DNA of 64,000 bases from Methylomonas sp. (GCF_023228165.1 NZ_JALOBS010000005.1:1-64000), one strand, 5' to 3'; positions 42,689 through 52,407 are shown, counted from the stretch's first letter. Program-made: numbers and translations. The notes: generated from the sequence alone by a model not told the origin.

Positions 42689-43540
42689 TTAACTGAACGT
42701 TTTGATCGCTAGGCATATCGTCGGCGCGGCTCGATACAGGCAGGAATAATGGGAAAGTCCGTCCAGTACCGTGACTTTCGAACAACCAGGCAGCGCCGTT
42801 GCCAAAAAATCCGCCATGGCAACCGGCGACCAGTTGTCTTCCGCGCCGTGCCAGATATAAGTATCGGTGCTGACATCGGCCAACATCGCTTTCCAGGGCT
42901 GCACGTAGGCAATGACGTCACGAGCATAGCCTAGCGAATCGCGCTTGAAACAGGTTTTGAGCGTTTGGGTCATGGCGGCCCGAAACGTCTTGTCTTCTGC
43001 TAAAGCCTTGTCTTCACCGACCGCGCTGGAAAATAACATCCGCAATAACAGGCCAGGCAACCTACGCGCTATTTCCCCTTGTACGCGAGCCAGCCGCAGA
43101 AATGCAGACGGATGATTTTGAGCCAGCCGGAAAACGGCTTTTCCCGCCGCCGCATCGATGAAGTTGCCGGCGTCCAGAGGCGCAGCCGCGGAAACCAAAT
43201 GCAGGCTGCGGACTTTGCCGTTCATCGCCCGGCAGACTTGCAAGGCAATGAAAGCGCCGATCGAAAAGCCGATAAAATCGACCGGTTTAGCGCCAACCTT
43301 GTTGGTAATCTCATCGGCTAGGCATTGGTAATAAGCGTTGCCTTGCAACTTAGGGGCTATAGTCGAGCGGTCATAACAAATGATGGTCAGCTGATGTTGT
43401 TTGCCATGCAGATCAAAAATTTCGCATTCGTCAGCCGAACCCGGCGTACCGTGGAAATAGATCACCGGCTGGCCGTCGGCTGCGCCAAATTGGCGGTAGG
43501 CTAAAAACTGCTCTGAATGCATAATACCGCTATCGGGCAC
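42689..43540 (-). CDS. Alpha/beta-hydrolase
   Basis: A 283-residue hydrolase with oxyanion loop VIYFHGTPGSADE, nucleophile elbow VDFIGFSIGAF (Ser), an Asp in IWHGAEDNWSPV and a His in DGLSHYSC. No signal peptide. It precedes the GATase-like gene by 19 bases. Esterase, lipase and C-C hydrolase are all possible. Confidence 0.85.
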   Translation of the reverse strand: MPDSGIMHSEQFLAYRQFGAADGQPVIYFHGTPGSADECEIFDLHGKQHQLTIICYDRSTIAPKLQGNAYYQCLADEITNKVGAKPVDFIGFSIGAFIALQVCRAMNGKVRSLHLVSAAAPLDAGNFIDAAAGKAVFRLAQNHPSAFLRLARVQGEIARRLPGLLLRMLFSSAVGEDKALAEDKTFRAAMTQTLKTCFKRDSLGYARDVIAYVQPWKAMLADVSTDTYIWHGAEDNWSPVAMADFLATALPGCSKVTVLDGLSHYSCLYRAAPTICLAIKTFS

Positions 43541-43648
43541 CTCGTATTGCGGGAACCATTTATTATTGAAGATCTTACAGCAACTGCCAGTTTTGACGGT
43601 TTAAAAAACGAACACACCGCGAAAAATTTATATTTGTAGCTTAACGCT

Positions 43649-44149
43649 TTATTGCCTAACGAGTCTTTTAGTAATCTTATCGGCAAGGGCAGAAACACCA
43701 TGCCGGGTGACTGTTTCATGAGTACCCTTTAACTCGATATCGAATCGCGAAACCCATTTTTTAGTGTTGACGTAAACCAAGTCCGCTATCAAATGGGAAT
43801 ACAGGAAACTGGGCTTATTATGCTGCCCCACAATCACCCAATCGGCGCCGAACTGCTCAGCCAGTTTTGCCGCCAGGTCATGATAGCTGAACAAGTAACC
43901 AAAACCGGCATTGGAGGTCGCCTGAGCCTCGGCATTGACGACGATGATTTCGTAATCGCCTTTCTGCAACAGCGCCTGCTCCAGCAAAGGGCGAAGACTT
44001 TCTGTCCGTCGTTGCTCCTCTACGGTGTTGGGTAGTAGCGTGCTGTCGTTAAGTTCGAAATCCAACACCGCAACACGCTGCCTGGCGACCGCATGATGAC
44101 TAAGCGTTAGCAGTGCCGATAAGATGAATTTGAAGATCCGTTGCGTCAT
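43649..44149 (-). CDS. DUF2380/DUF3280-like exported protein
   Basis: A 166-residue protein with a signal peptide (to about residue 22, VARQ) followed by RVAVLDFELNDSTLLPNTVE, GYLFSYHDLAAKLAEQFGAD and WVIVGQHNKPSFLYSHLIAD. This matches a family of periplasmic proteins of unknown function that, to my knowledge, often lies near the quinoprotein alcohol oxidation and FlhSR/MoxYX regulatory genes of methylotrophs. It ends 9 bases after the neighbouring cupin-like gene, which suggests one transcript. Confidence 0.7.
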   Translation of the reverse strand: MTQRIFKFILSALLTLSHHAVARQRVAVLDFELNDSTLLPNTVEEQRRTESLRPLLEQALLQKGDYEIIVVNAEAQATSNAGFGYLFSYHDLAAKLAEQFGADWVIVGQHNKPSFLYSHLIADLVYVNTKKWVSRFDIELKGTHETVTRHGVSALADKITKRLVRQ

Positions 44150-44158
44150 GTCCGCCGC

Positions 44159-44596
44159 CTAAATTTGCTTCTGCGCCGCATACAGATCGATGAAATCCTG
44201 CCATCTTAGTTCGCCGATAACATCCTGCGCGTCATCCAGTATTTCATACAAAACACCATCGCCACCTCGGATGCTGAACAACACTATGACATCCACCTCA
44301 CCACCACCTTCCCGATGCGGTTCGTCGCTGGCTGGACTAGACGTGTATTGGCCGACAGGCCTGATTTCCTTGAGGCTGCCGTCGGCGTGATACAAGCGAT
44401 GTTCGCCCTGAATGACAAAGGTTTTATTTAAGACTTTGTGCCTGTGTAAGACAATTTGCCGGTTAGCGGCAAATTTAAACAAGGCATCGATAATGTGGCG
44501 TTGCTCGTCAATATCCAGTATCGAATAGTGCAAATAATCGAAACCTGCCAGGGTTTGCCAGTGGATATGACTATCGTCGAATAAGGTTTGACTCAT
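44159..44596 (-). CDS. Cupin-like small protein next to the two-component system
   Basis: A 145-residue protein: WQTLAGFDYLHYSILDIDEQ, then VLHRHKVLNKTFVIQGEHRL with a single cupin-type His-x-His, and VDVIVLFSIRGGDGVLYEIL. The start at 44596 follows GAGGATACC. It is divergent from the histidine kinase gene, with paired ATTTACCCGC repeats in between. I recognise only a cupin-like fold; a regulatory or acetylacetone-dioxygenase-like role would be a guess. Confidence 0.65.
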   Translation of the reverse strand: MSQTLFDDSHIHWQTLAGFDYLHYSILDIDEQRHIIDALFKFAANRQIVLHRHKVLNKTFVIQGEHRLYHADGSLKEIRPVGQYTSSPASDEPHREGGGEVDVIVLFSIRGGDGVLYEILDDAQDVIGELRWQDFIDLYAAQKQI

Positions 44597-44701
44597 AGGG
44601 GGTATCCTCGTCATGAAGTGGGTCAATGAAACATTGCGCCCGATCCAATCACCGATCAGGCGACCACAGCATAGGCAATACCTGACTGATCGTAAGCCGA
44701 T

Positions 44702-44733
44702 ATTTACCCGCCAAAATCGGGCAATTTACCCGC
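44702..44733. promoter_or_regulatory. Tandem ATTTACCCGC repeats in the divergent promoter region
   Basis: Two exact 10-base copies, ATTTACCCGC at 44702-44711 and 44724-44733, have starts 22 bp apart, which is two DNA turns. They lie between the cupin-like gene and the histidine kinase, the place expected for binding of the cognate response regulator. Confidence 0.5.
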
Positions 44734-44812
44734 GTATTTTGAGATGACTTTGCAGTTAGGCTGCCGACTCGTAGAATGCAGCAATACCAAATTCTTTCAA
44801 CTTAGGCGTGGT

Positions 44813-46177
44813 ATGAACTTACAACTGCATTTGCTGTTCCGGATCGCCTGGGTGGCTTTGGCATGCTTGCTAATCATTGCAGCCTACGTGCTGTATCAAA
44901 GCCATCACATGGCCGCAGAAAACACCCGGCAAATGGTCGAATCGCTGGGCAAGCAACTGGAATCGCAATTATTGCTGACCAATGCTGGCTTGGGCCAAGC
45001 CCAGCCTTTCCCCGACTTTGAAATCTGGAAGCAATCCGGCGGCCAACCCGGTATCTGTTTGAGGTATGTCCCTACCGTGGGCACAATGTCACGCAGTCTT
45101 TGTAACGGTAGTAAACTCAGCCAGACCGAATGGCCGACACTCTTTGAAACAGTCTATCGGCAAATTTTTTACCCTGGATTAGCGGTAGCGAGGCCTATTG
45201 TATTCCATGGCCTGATTTACGGAACCTTGACAATGACACCCAGTGCCGAGCTGGAAATTGCCGGCGCTTGGAACAAGACTCTCAGCTTGATGACCTTATC
45301 CAGCGTTACAGTCTTTGCAGTGTGTCTATTGGTTTATTGGAATATCAATCATGCCTTGCAACCGGCAAAAACCATCGTTGCAGGCATCAAAGACATGGAA
45401 TCCGGACATCTTGACTGCCGTCTACCCGTTTTTGAGTTAAATGAATGGCAACGAATTGCCGCAGCCATCAACCAACTGGCGAACAGTCAGCAACAATTGC
45501 TGGACGAGCGCCAAAAGCTGGTTGTGAAGTTAATCAATCTACAGGAAGATGAGCGCAGCTATTTAGCCAGAGAGCTACACGATGAATTCGGCCAATGTCT
45601 GGCGGCTATCAATGCTGTGGCTACCTCGATCAAACAAACCGCAGCAAAACAATGCCCGGAACTGGTCGCCGAAACCGATCACATCACTCGAATTACCGCC
45701 CACATGCTGGACAGCGTGCGCGGCTTGCTGGGTCTTTTACGACCAGCTGAGTTTGCTGAATGGGGCTTAGCCGTCAACCTCAATAGTCTGGTTGCAGGAT
45801 GGAATGCGCGAAGCGGCAGCAAAACCCGTTTTCAACTGCATATCAGCGGCGATTGTTCTTCACTGTCGGAAGCCCAGGCAATAACCTTGTTTCGGATTAC
45901 CCAGGAATGTCTGACCAATGTCGCCAAACATGCGACAGCAAATCATGTCAGTATAAACCTGAGCATTCGTTCAGATTCTGCAAGCTTGACCGTTAAAGAC
46001 GACGGCATGGCTAAGACATTACCGTTTGCCAATACCACCGGCATTGGCTTCTTGGGCATCCGTGAACGTGTCACTGCCTTACAAGGGCGGTTGCGACTGG
46101 CCATTGCCAACCCACAGGGCCTGATCGTTGAGGTTTGCTTGCCAATGGCAGGCCTTTCGAGTACACACCATGATTAG
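44813..46177 (+). CDS. MoxY/FlhS-like sensor histidine kinase (HisKA_3 type)
   Basis: A 454-residue kinase. Two membrane helices (about residues 10-27 and 150-170) flank a periplasmic sensor of about 110 residues. A HAMP-like linker follows, then the HisKA_3 dimerisation box EDERSYLARELHDEFGQCLA with the phospho-accepting His, and a C-terminal ATPase domain with TQECLTNVAKHA and GIGFLGIRERV. Kinases of this architecture regulate methanol and formaldehyde oxidation in methylotrophs (MoxY, FlhS); that assignment rests on neighbours and is inferred. A start at 44744 is also open. It overlaps the response regulator gene by 8 bases. Confidence 0.85.
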   Translation: MNLQLHLLFRIAWVALACLLIIAAYVLYQSHHMAAENTRQMVESLGKQLESQLLLTNAGLGQAQPFPDFEIWKQSGGQPGICLRYVPTVGTMSRSLCNGSKLSQTEWPTLFETVYRQIFYPGLAVARPIVFHGLIYGTLTMTPSAELEIAGAWNKTLSLMTLSSVTVFAVCLLVYWNINHALQPAKTIVAGIKDMESGHLDCRLPVFELNEWQRIAAAINQLANSQQQLLDERQKLVVKLINLQEDERSYLARELHDEFGQCLAAINAVATSIKQTAAKQCPELVAETDHITRITAHMLDSVRGLLGLLRPAEFAEWGLAVNLNSLVAGWNARSGSKTRFQLHISGDCSSLSEAQAITLFRITQECLTNVAKHATANHVSINLSIRSDSASLTVKDDGMAKTLPFANTTGIGFLGIRERVTALQGRLRLAIANPQGLIVEVCLPMAGLSSTHHD

Positions 46178-46826
46178 CATTTTATTGGTCGACGACCACG
46201 CCATTGTTCGTGAGGGCTATAGAGGATTACTTTCCAAACAGTCCGGCTTGCAAGTAGTGGCGGAAGCAGGAGATGCCCTTCAAGCCTATCAAATGTTTAA
46301 ACAATGCCGACCTGATCTGGTAATAACCGATATTTCTTTGCCCGGCAGCAGTGGTCTTGAACTGATCTACCGCATCAAACAACGATGCACCCGTGCCAAA
46401 ATCCTGGTGTTCAGCATGCATCAAAATCCGGCCTTTGCCGAGCAGGCCGTGCGTGCCGGTGCCTTAGGCTATGTAAGCAAAAGCAGCGAGCCCGAAGTGT
46501 TGTTGCGCGCGATTCTGGATGTGTCTTCAGGTCAGCATGTATTAAGTCCGGACATCGCTCAACTATTGGCATTGGAAAAACTGGGTAGTGACAGAATTGC
46601 CTTGCAAACCCTGACGGTACGGGAGTTCGAGATCTTACGGTTACTGATGGATGGGCAAAACCATGATGATATTGCCAACCTTCTCAGCATTAGCACCAAA
46701 ACGGTCGGCAATTGTCATTATTTGATCAAAAGCAAACTCGGTGTTGCCAGCGATATCGCATTAACCAAACTGGCCATTAAACTCAATGTACTTGATCTTT
46801 TGGCGTTATCTGGACCTGTAGGGTGA
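46170..46826 (+). CDS. LuxR/NarL-family response regulator (MoxX/FlhR-like)
   Basis: A 218-residue regulator. The receiver domain has the acidic pair in LLVDDHAIVREGYRGLL, the phosphorylated Asp in PDLVITDISLPGSSGLEL, and the Lys in LGYVSKSSEPEVLL. The LuxR helix-turn-helix is LTVREFEILRLLMDGQNHDD followed by IANLLSISTKTVGNCHYLIK. It overlaps the kinase gene by 8 bases and is certainly its partner. Probable target: the paired repeats at 44702-44733. Confidence 0.93.
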   Translation: MISILLVDDHAIVREGYRGLLSKQSGLQVVAEAGDALQAYQMFKQCRPDLVITDISLPGSSGLELIYRIKQRCTRAKILVFSMHQNPAFAEQAVRAGALGYVSKSSEPEVLLRAILDVSSGQHVLSPDIAQLLALEKLGSDRIALQTLTVREFEILRLLMDGQNHDDIANLLSISTKTVGNCHYLIKSKLGVASDIALTKLAIKLNVLDLLALSGPVG

Positions 46827-46907
46827 CAAACTGCATTCATTCATGTGATTTGGCCTTGGCGTGCACGATGTATCGAGCCATTGCATTGCCGCTGTTGATA
46901 TTGGTCT

Positions 46908-47459
46908 TCATCCTCTTTTTGCCAGGATATGCGTCGGTATGCCATCGATGCTGATTTGATTTTTGTCTTCCCAATAGGCTTTTATGCCCTGCTCGCCGGT
47001 TTTGATGGCCCAATCGGACAACATCTCCCGCTCGCCGGTATATGAAAAATACGGTACGGCCATGCCGCAGGAGGTCTGAACCAAATCGACACTGACGTCG
47101 AAAATTTGCCGGGCACCGGGCAAGGCTTCGAAATGCGCAAACAACGCCTGCCACTCCGGGTCGGGTGTGTGGACGACCTTGGCCGTGCCGTAAAGCCGCA
47201 AAATCAGCGGTTTCCCGTCGAACGCACAAAACATGATGGTCATGCGCGGATCGATTTGCACATGGGCGGAGGTTTCGTTGCCGCTGCCTGTCACGTTTAG
47301 CCAAATCACACGAGTCGGACTCAGAACCCTGAGCGAATCCATGCCTTTCGGCGAAATATTAACCCGACTGTCGGCTGTCGCCGTCCCAACAAAAAACAGC
47401 TTTTGTTCGACAATAAAACGGATATGTTTCTCGGATAGTTCGTTAAAGCGCTTGCCCAT
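46908..47459 (-). CDS. Pyridoxamine 5'-phosphate oxidase-like FMN-binding protein
   Basis: A 183-residue split-barrel protein: FVGTATADSRVNISPKGMDS, ILRLYGTAKVVHTPDPEW and QTSCGMAVPYFSYTGEREML. This is the pattern of the large PPOX-fold family of probable F420- or FMN-dependent proteins often annotated as general stress or PPOX domain proteins. Substrate unknown. It stands alone and converges with the response regulator gene. Confidence 0.88.
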   Translation of the reverse strand: MGKRFNELSEKHIRFIVEQKLFFVGTATADSRVNISPKGMDSLRVLSPTRVIWLNVTGSGNETSAHVQIDPRMTIMFCAFDGKPLILRLYGTAKVVHTPDPEWQALFAHFEALPGARQIFDVSVDLVQTSCGMAVPYFSYTGEREMLSDWAIKTGEQGIKAYWEDKNQISIDGIPTHILAKRG

Positions 47460-47797
47460 GGATGTCTCTAGCTTGTTGTTTACGTATTCAATGTTCTGCT
47501 CGCAGTCGGCGTTTTTCTTTTACGTTTTTTGCGCTGTGTACGCAATGCCGCATCATACGCGCATCGCGTCCAGACAGCAGCCTGTTCGCGCTCTTCCATA
47601 CATTCCGCCGGCGCTTGGTAATACGACATGCTGGCGACCTTGCCATCTTTTCGGCCAAAATGAGCCAATGAGACGATATCGTTGAATGGCTGGAAATTAT
47701 AGACCCTCCCAGTACATTATTGGCTTGGAATCTTCGCTGTCAACACATCACCCTAGGCTGAAATCTAAGGCGCAATCTGCATCAAAAAGATAATGGC
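47460..47797. other. Intergenic region
   Basis: A 62-codon leftward frame (47480-47668) rich in Lys and Arg has no recognisable family and I do not call it. No repeat or terminator of note. Confidence 0.35.
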
Positions 47798-48760
47798 TTA
47801 ACCTACAATAACTACCCAGTCGGTTACATAGGTCATCTTGACATTCATGGTTCTTTGCAGAACCTTCAGCATATCATGGGGCTCCCTGATACTGAGGCGA
47901 CCGTTGATTTTTAATTGCCTCAATGAATCGTCTCTAAAGAAAACCATTCCTGGACGATACCGGTTAATAGTCTCGATTACCGCCTCTAGCGTTTCGTTTT
48001 CATACACCAAAAACCCGTCAATCCAGGAAGTGGTCAGTTTCGAATCCAATTTTTTTGGCTGCCCAAATGATGTCTCGTAAACGGTTACCATTTCATCCTT
48101 GCCTAAAACGACAGGATCTTTCCAAATTTGATTATCAGATACTTCGACACGACCGGAGAGCACCTTAATCTCGTCACTTTCTTTTCGATGATTAACAAAA
48201 AAACGCGTTCCTAATACGCGCGTCGTTGAATGATCAGCCTGGACTAAAAACGGGCGGCTGGCATCTGGTTTAACATCAAAAAAAACTTCACCTTTGAATA
48301 ATTCCACAGAACGCTTGCCGTCTTTCATATTGACAGCAATAGCGCTGTCAGTGTTAAGCATGGCGGTGGAGCCATCCGCCAGTAGAACAGTTTTACGCTC
48401 GCCAATGGCTGATGAGTAGTCCGCTTTTAATAGAACCTGTATTTGACCGGAAAATGACACGGCAAGCACCAAACAAGCAGCAAAAGCCAAGGGTATTTTC
48501 GGATTGATGTAACGCTTTTTAGAACGTTTCGGGGCAATGCCATGTGATTTTGCATTGAGTCTTAGACTCTTTAGTAGCTCGGTATCACCCCACATGGCGC
48601 AAACCTCATCAAACGCATGCCGGTGATCGGCGGCTTGCTCAAGCCACTGATCGAAAGACTTCCTATCTTCTCTACTGACGTTATCAGAGCGCAAGCGGAT
48701 AAACCATGCCACGGCCTGTTCGTCTATATTGTCATTAAGATCGGAATCCAAAATTTTCAC
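47798..48760 (-). CDS. FecR-family anti-sigma/transmembrane regulator
   Basis: A 320-residue complete FecR. The N-terminal cytoplasmic part has DEQAVAWFIRLRSDNVSRED and FDQWLEQAADHRHAFDEV. One membrane helix (about residues 90-112, IPLAFAACLVLAVSFSGQI) leads to a periplasmic FecR domain (LLADGSTAMLNTDSAIAVNM, ELFKGEVFFDV, RVLGTRFFVNH) and a C-terminal STN-interacting region. It should hold and activate the FecI-type sigma factor at 49691-50203 in response to the STN domain of the TonB receptor at 52472-54946. Unusually, it is divergent from that sigma gene and separated by 930 bases. Confidence 0.9.
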   Translation of the reverse strand: MKILDSDLNDNIDEQAVAWFIRLRSDNVSREDRKSFDQWLEQAADHRHAFDEVCAMWGDTELLKSLRLNAKSHGIAPKRSKKRYINPKIPLAFAACLVLAVSFSGQIQVLLKADYSSAIGERKTVLLADGSTAMLNTDSAIAVNMKDGKRSVELFKGEVFFDVKPDASRPFLVQADHSTTRVLGTRFFVNHRKESDEIKVLSGRVEVSDNQIWKDPVVLGKDEMVTVYETSFGQPKKLDSKLTTSWIDGFLVYENETLEAVIETINRYRPGMVFFRDDSLRQLKINGRLSIREPHDMLKVLQRTMNVKMTYVTDWVVIVG

Positions 48761-49690
48761 TTGGCTATTATAAAAAACAATCCGATATTTTAACGAATTC
48801 TAATTTACTTGACTCAGTTTTATTATCGTTTAGCTGGATTATTCCGGCTTTAACACCAGTTTATGTTGTGGTTCGCCTGCCAGAAAAGACATAGGCAATC
48901 CCAAACTTATAATATCAGCTCTGCCGTGCCAGCTGGTCAAATAATCCCGTAACGCGAGTAATTTCGGTTTTTGCGTTAAAACATCCGGCGACAATACTTT
49001 TAAAACCATAGAGCAAAACACCTTGTCATTGTGATTACGATGAACTACCAAGCATTTTTGTATTACCTAAAACAAACGCTTAGGATTTGGTTTGGAATAA
49101 CTTCCAGAACTGGAATCTGCATGCAAAAAGTCGTCGTTCCAACAGTGATTGCCGGAAGTCATGGATGGCTGAATTCCTTCCATATCCATGTAATTTGGAT
49201 AGCGGGAAGTTATTTGCAACCATATCTTTGCTTTACAAAGGGGCGGAAGGTGCCGACCATTCCATCAAGATTGCAGCACCTAAGAAGACCAATCAGAATA
49301 CAAGATTAGGTTATACAGTCATGTCATATAGAAGACGCTTTAAATGCGAAATCACCCCAGCTAAAGGAAAGTAGATCAGTCACGACAATTAAACTATGTC
49401 ATATAGCGTGTTGATATGTGGCATCTCACTTCTTTGATGCCTAGTTTCTTGATCATGCAAACGCAACTTTTTGATATTTTAAAAAATTAATTATTGGCTC
49501 AATTTTTGCTGATCTAGCCGATTGTTGTTTTAACTTTGATGCAAAATTTCTGCCTAAACGATAACCGCTTTAAACGCTTGGAAATTATGAAATTTACATA
49601 CCCTTAGCGAAAAAACTAGCCATGTGACACTTTGCAGCCCACGTCAATGCAGTTGACTAAGTTGGCAAAACAACCAATAGGAAATTGAAC
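48761..49690. other. Intergenic region between divergent FecR and FecI-type sigma genes
   Basis: Normally fecI and fecR are adjacent in one operon; here 930 bases separate them in opposite orientation. Short frames at 48839-49051 (leftward, ending LVLKPE) and 49031-49374 (rightward) show no domain I recognise and may be debris of rearrangement. The last 250 bases are AT-rich and hold the sigma gene promoter. No clear Fur box seen. Confidence 0.4.
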
Positions 49691-50203
49691 ATGAATTTTG
49701 AATCTGTGTACATCGACCATCAATCGGAGCTACAACTTCATTTATCACGTATTGTTGATTGCCCGGATATCGCCGCAGAACTCGTGCAGGAATGTTTTAT
49801 TATATTTTCCAGGGAAGCGCGCAAGCAGATTATCGAACACCCACGAGCTTTCCTATTTCAAACCGCTAAAAACCTGGCTTATGACCATATCAAGCACCGT
49901 AAAGTTGTTGAAAAACATCTAAACAACACCGACCCTACACTAACTATTTGTAACGAACTGCCTTCCACTGAACAGCTGGCAATCGCCAATGAAAAACTAT
50001 CGATTTTTTCCAATATCGTTGACGAACTTCCGGATCGCGCCAGAGAAGCATTTATTTTGAATCGTGTTTATGGCATGACATATGCCGAAATTGCCATTGA
50101 AATGAATATTTCCGATAGCGCGGTGGAAAAACTTTTAGCTCGGGCCCTATTACACTGCCGCAAGCAATTTAAAATTCATCAGGCCGATTTCAGCAATGAC
50201 TGA
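49691..50203 (+). CDS. FecI-type ECF sigma factor
   Basis: A 170-residue ECF factor. Region 2: DIAAELVQECFIIFSREARK and PRAFLFQTAKNLAYDHIKHR. Region 4: LPDRAREAFILNRVYGMTYA then EIAIEMNISDSAVEKLLARA. The ATG at 49691 (MNFESVYI) is preferred. It likely transcribes the TonB receptor and PepSY genes on signal from FecR. A 7-bp hairpin (ATCAGGT, ACCTGAT, 50216-50234) follows the stop but lacks a T run. Confidence 0.9.
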   Translation: MNFESVYIDHQSELQLHLSRIVDCPDIAAELVQECFIIFSREARKQIIEHPRAFLFQTAKNLAYDHIKHRKVVEKHLNNTDPTLTICNELPSTEQLAIANEKLSIFSNIVDELPDRAREAFILNRVYGMTYAEIAIEMNISDSAVEKLLARALLHCRKQFKIHQADFSND

Positions 50204-50293
50204 GGACAAAGAGGGATCAGGTCGTTTACCTGATTGAAGAATTTAATTGGTCAAGCAAACAGCTTTACTACCTTTATACCGTGAACCACGTAT

Positions 50294-50504
50294 CCCGCGT
50301 AGGTTCGATTAGCGCAGCGTAATCGGGTGCATGTTTTTGAGACAAGCGCATTTTCCAAAACAGGAAAGGAGTATGCCAAGCGATAGACAGATGGGGAGCG
50401 ATGCCGTCAATTTCGTGGTGGATAGCGATGAATGACATACGTGGGCTGTTATCGGGGGGGCTTAAAATTTTCCCTAAAAATGTCAAATGTAAGGCCTGAC
50501 CCTT
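50294..50504. repeat. RAYT-element right-end relic with a 76-bp deletion
   Basis: These 211 bases are nearly identical to 57109-57397, the right end of the RAYT element. They include the hairpin CGATTA-gcgcagcg-TAATCG, a poly-G tract (7 G here, 9 there), and the terminal CCTGACCC. The 76-bp segment present in the other copy is missing exactly between two GATGGGGA direct repeats that flank it there (57205-57212 and 57281-57288). The relic abuts the broken 3' end of a sulfotransferase gene. Confidence 0.9.
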
Positions 50505-51001
50505 TTCTCCTCAAGCCAATATTCGATCACTGCCGCCACGAAGTTTTCAGGCCTATTCCTAACATAAGGAGCCAATTCAGACATAAAGCCTAACGGACTA
50601 GCGTTGACGCATGAATAAACCACATCTAAACAATTTCTATAAAGACAGACATATTGCCCATCCGGAAATACTTTTTCCATAATATCCAAATAATCAATAT
50701 TGTCTGTCGATTTTTCACACCACCTTTTTTTTCCTTTGCCTTGTGCATAGTTATTCATCAAACCGTATACGACGCGCCTAACCTCATCAATAGCCACACC
50801 ATCTCTTTGCTTTTCGCTTTTAACCGAAGATAAACTACCTATCGACAAGTAAGCGGCATGGTATAAGTTGTGACACAACACACCCAAGTTCAAATGCCCA
50901 GGACTACAGATATTTTGGTGAGTATCTAAAACATATCGCAATAATGTAGAACCAGAACGAACACACGATAATATAAAAACGGGACCACATGTTTCATCCA
51001 T
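50505..51001 (-). pseudogene. Sulfotransferase-domain protein truncated by the RAYT relic
   Basis: The N-terminal 165 residues are intact. VFILSCVRSGSTLLRYVLDT is the PAPS 5'-phosphosulfate loop, and YRNCLDVVYSCVNASPLGFM the 3'-phosphate loop with Arg and Ser. After IEYWLEEK the frame passes into the repeat (RVRPYI, stop at 50483). Normal family members are 250-350 residues, so the C-terminal part is lost. It lies between siderophore-signalling genes and may have belonged to the siderophore or another surface-modification pathway. Confidence 0.8.
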
Positions 51002-51216
51002 ATCAAAAACTCTCTTTTTAACTTAAAGCCCAAGATTCAAACAATATCATACAAACCATACTCATTATAAATAAGTACATCGCCGGACGTTCGTTTCAAT
51101 TATTTTTACCATCCAAGCAATGCAAACGAACTTTCTGCTATTCACTTAAAAATATTATTGAATATCAAGCCTTCCCAAAAAGACAAAACGATTACTTAAA
51201 GTATTTACAACTCAAA

Positions 51217-52407
51217 TCAAACCAACTGTTTTTTCCTACCCTTATATAGCCACCACAAAATCCCTGTCACATACAAACCTAAAGGAATAAAGCCAACACA
51301 ACACCAGACAATCCGTCCAACGATTCCCAAAGCCTGACCGTCATGAAGCGGCCATAGCACATTGAAAAACGTTTCGCCGGAGGTAAAACGGTTAGGGTCT
51401 TGTACCGCTAACACTTTGCCGTTGTACTGATCTATCCAAACCTTGCTGCGCGGCCGTTTACGGTTGGCTTCGCCTAGCTGGCGCTTGGCAACCATAAACA
51501 CGCCATCAGCACCATCCGGTGTATTAACCATGCGCAACTCCGCATTTGGAAAAACCCTATCCGCAATTGCTAAAATCTCACTAATCGTCAAAGCGCTTTT
51601 TGTAGCTTCTGCTCGAACCGAGTTCAATTTGGACTCATGCAAATGCTCGTCGTCAACCGGCGAAAATAGTCTCACGATCGGCAGAAACACGTCCGAATAC
51701 GCAAAAGAAAAACCGGTAAAGGCCAAGATTAATAAAATCAAAGAACCATAAAAACCGAAAATCTTATGCATGTCATAACACAAGCGCTCCGGTCTGGCTC
51801 GATGCTTAACGGTCAAAGCTTGCTTGAACTTACCATTGCGTGGCCACCAAAGATATAAACCGCTTAGGCACAATACGAATAACGCGGCACCTAAGCCACT
51901 GACGAATTTGAATCCTATTAAGCCGACATTTTTTCCCAGCTCACCCAGCATCAAGGCCGCATGCAACTCGTAAAGCATACTAGGAACGGACTGTCCCCAA
52001 AAACGTTGATCGGCAACTTGCCCCGTGTAAGGATCAATCAATATTTCCAGAGGCGCAAAAAGTTTTTCCCGAGTTTCTTCGGGTCTTGGATATTCGACCA
52101 GAAGATATTCCGCGCCATAACCGGGTAACAAAAAAGACCAGCCGCCGTTTCGCTGCGGATGCTGCGCTTTAACGCTTTGTAAAATAGCATCCAGCGGTAA
52201 TGCCGCTTGAGTGTTTTCTTTTACGGGCTTTGGTAGTCCCCATTCGCGCAATTCGTAATAAAACACGTTGCTGGAGCCGGTTAAACCAAGAACCGCGAAT
52301 AGCAACCCAAAAATCAACGCCAGTATTAAATGCAGTTTGAGCCAAAATCCTCGAATATTTTTACGAGAAATTATCATGGATATGCTTATCGAAAAATAAC
52401 ATTCCAA
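51217..52407 (-). CDS. PepSY-associated membrane protein, probable ferric-siderophore reductase
   Basis: A 396-residue inner-membrane protein with four helices and PepSY_TM features: GFWLKLHLILALIFGLLFAV, FLLPGYGAEYLLVEYPRP, LYELHAALMLGELGKNVGLI, YDMHKIFGFYGSLILLILAF and FFNVLWPLHDGQALGIVGRI, including His pairs able to bind haem. Such proteins next to TonB siderophore receptors (PiuB/FpvG-like) help reduce or release iron in the periplasm. It starts 64 bases after the receptor stop. An alternative start is ATG 52377. Confidence 0.87.
   Translation of the reverse strand: MECYFSISISMIISRKNIRGFWLKLHLILALIFGLLFAVLGLTGSSNVFYYELREWGLPKPVKENTQAALPLDAILQSVKAQHPQRNGGWSFLLPGYGAEYLLVEYPRPEETREKLFAPLEILIDPYTGQVADQRFWGQSVPSMLYELHAALMLGELGKNVGLIGFKFVSGLGAALFVLCLSGLYLWWPRNGKFKQALTVKHRARPERLCYDMHKIFGFYGSLILLILAFTGFSFAYSDVFLPIVRLFSPVDDEHLHESKLNSVRAEATKSALTISEILAIADRVFPNAELRMVNTPDGADGVFMVAKRQLGEANRKRPRSKVWIDQYNGKVLAVQDPNRFTSGETFFNVLWPLHDGQALGIVGRIVWCCVGFIPLGLYVTGILWWLYKGRKKQLV

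Noticed and set aside
47480..47668. Short Lys/Arg-rich leftward frame
   Set aside because: No homology pattern or start signal.
48839..49374. Short frames between FecR and the FecI-type gene
   Set aside because: Unrecognised, overlapping on opposite strands, no ribosome sites; listed only as possible debris.
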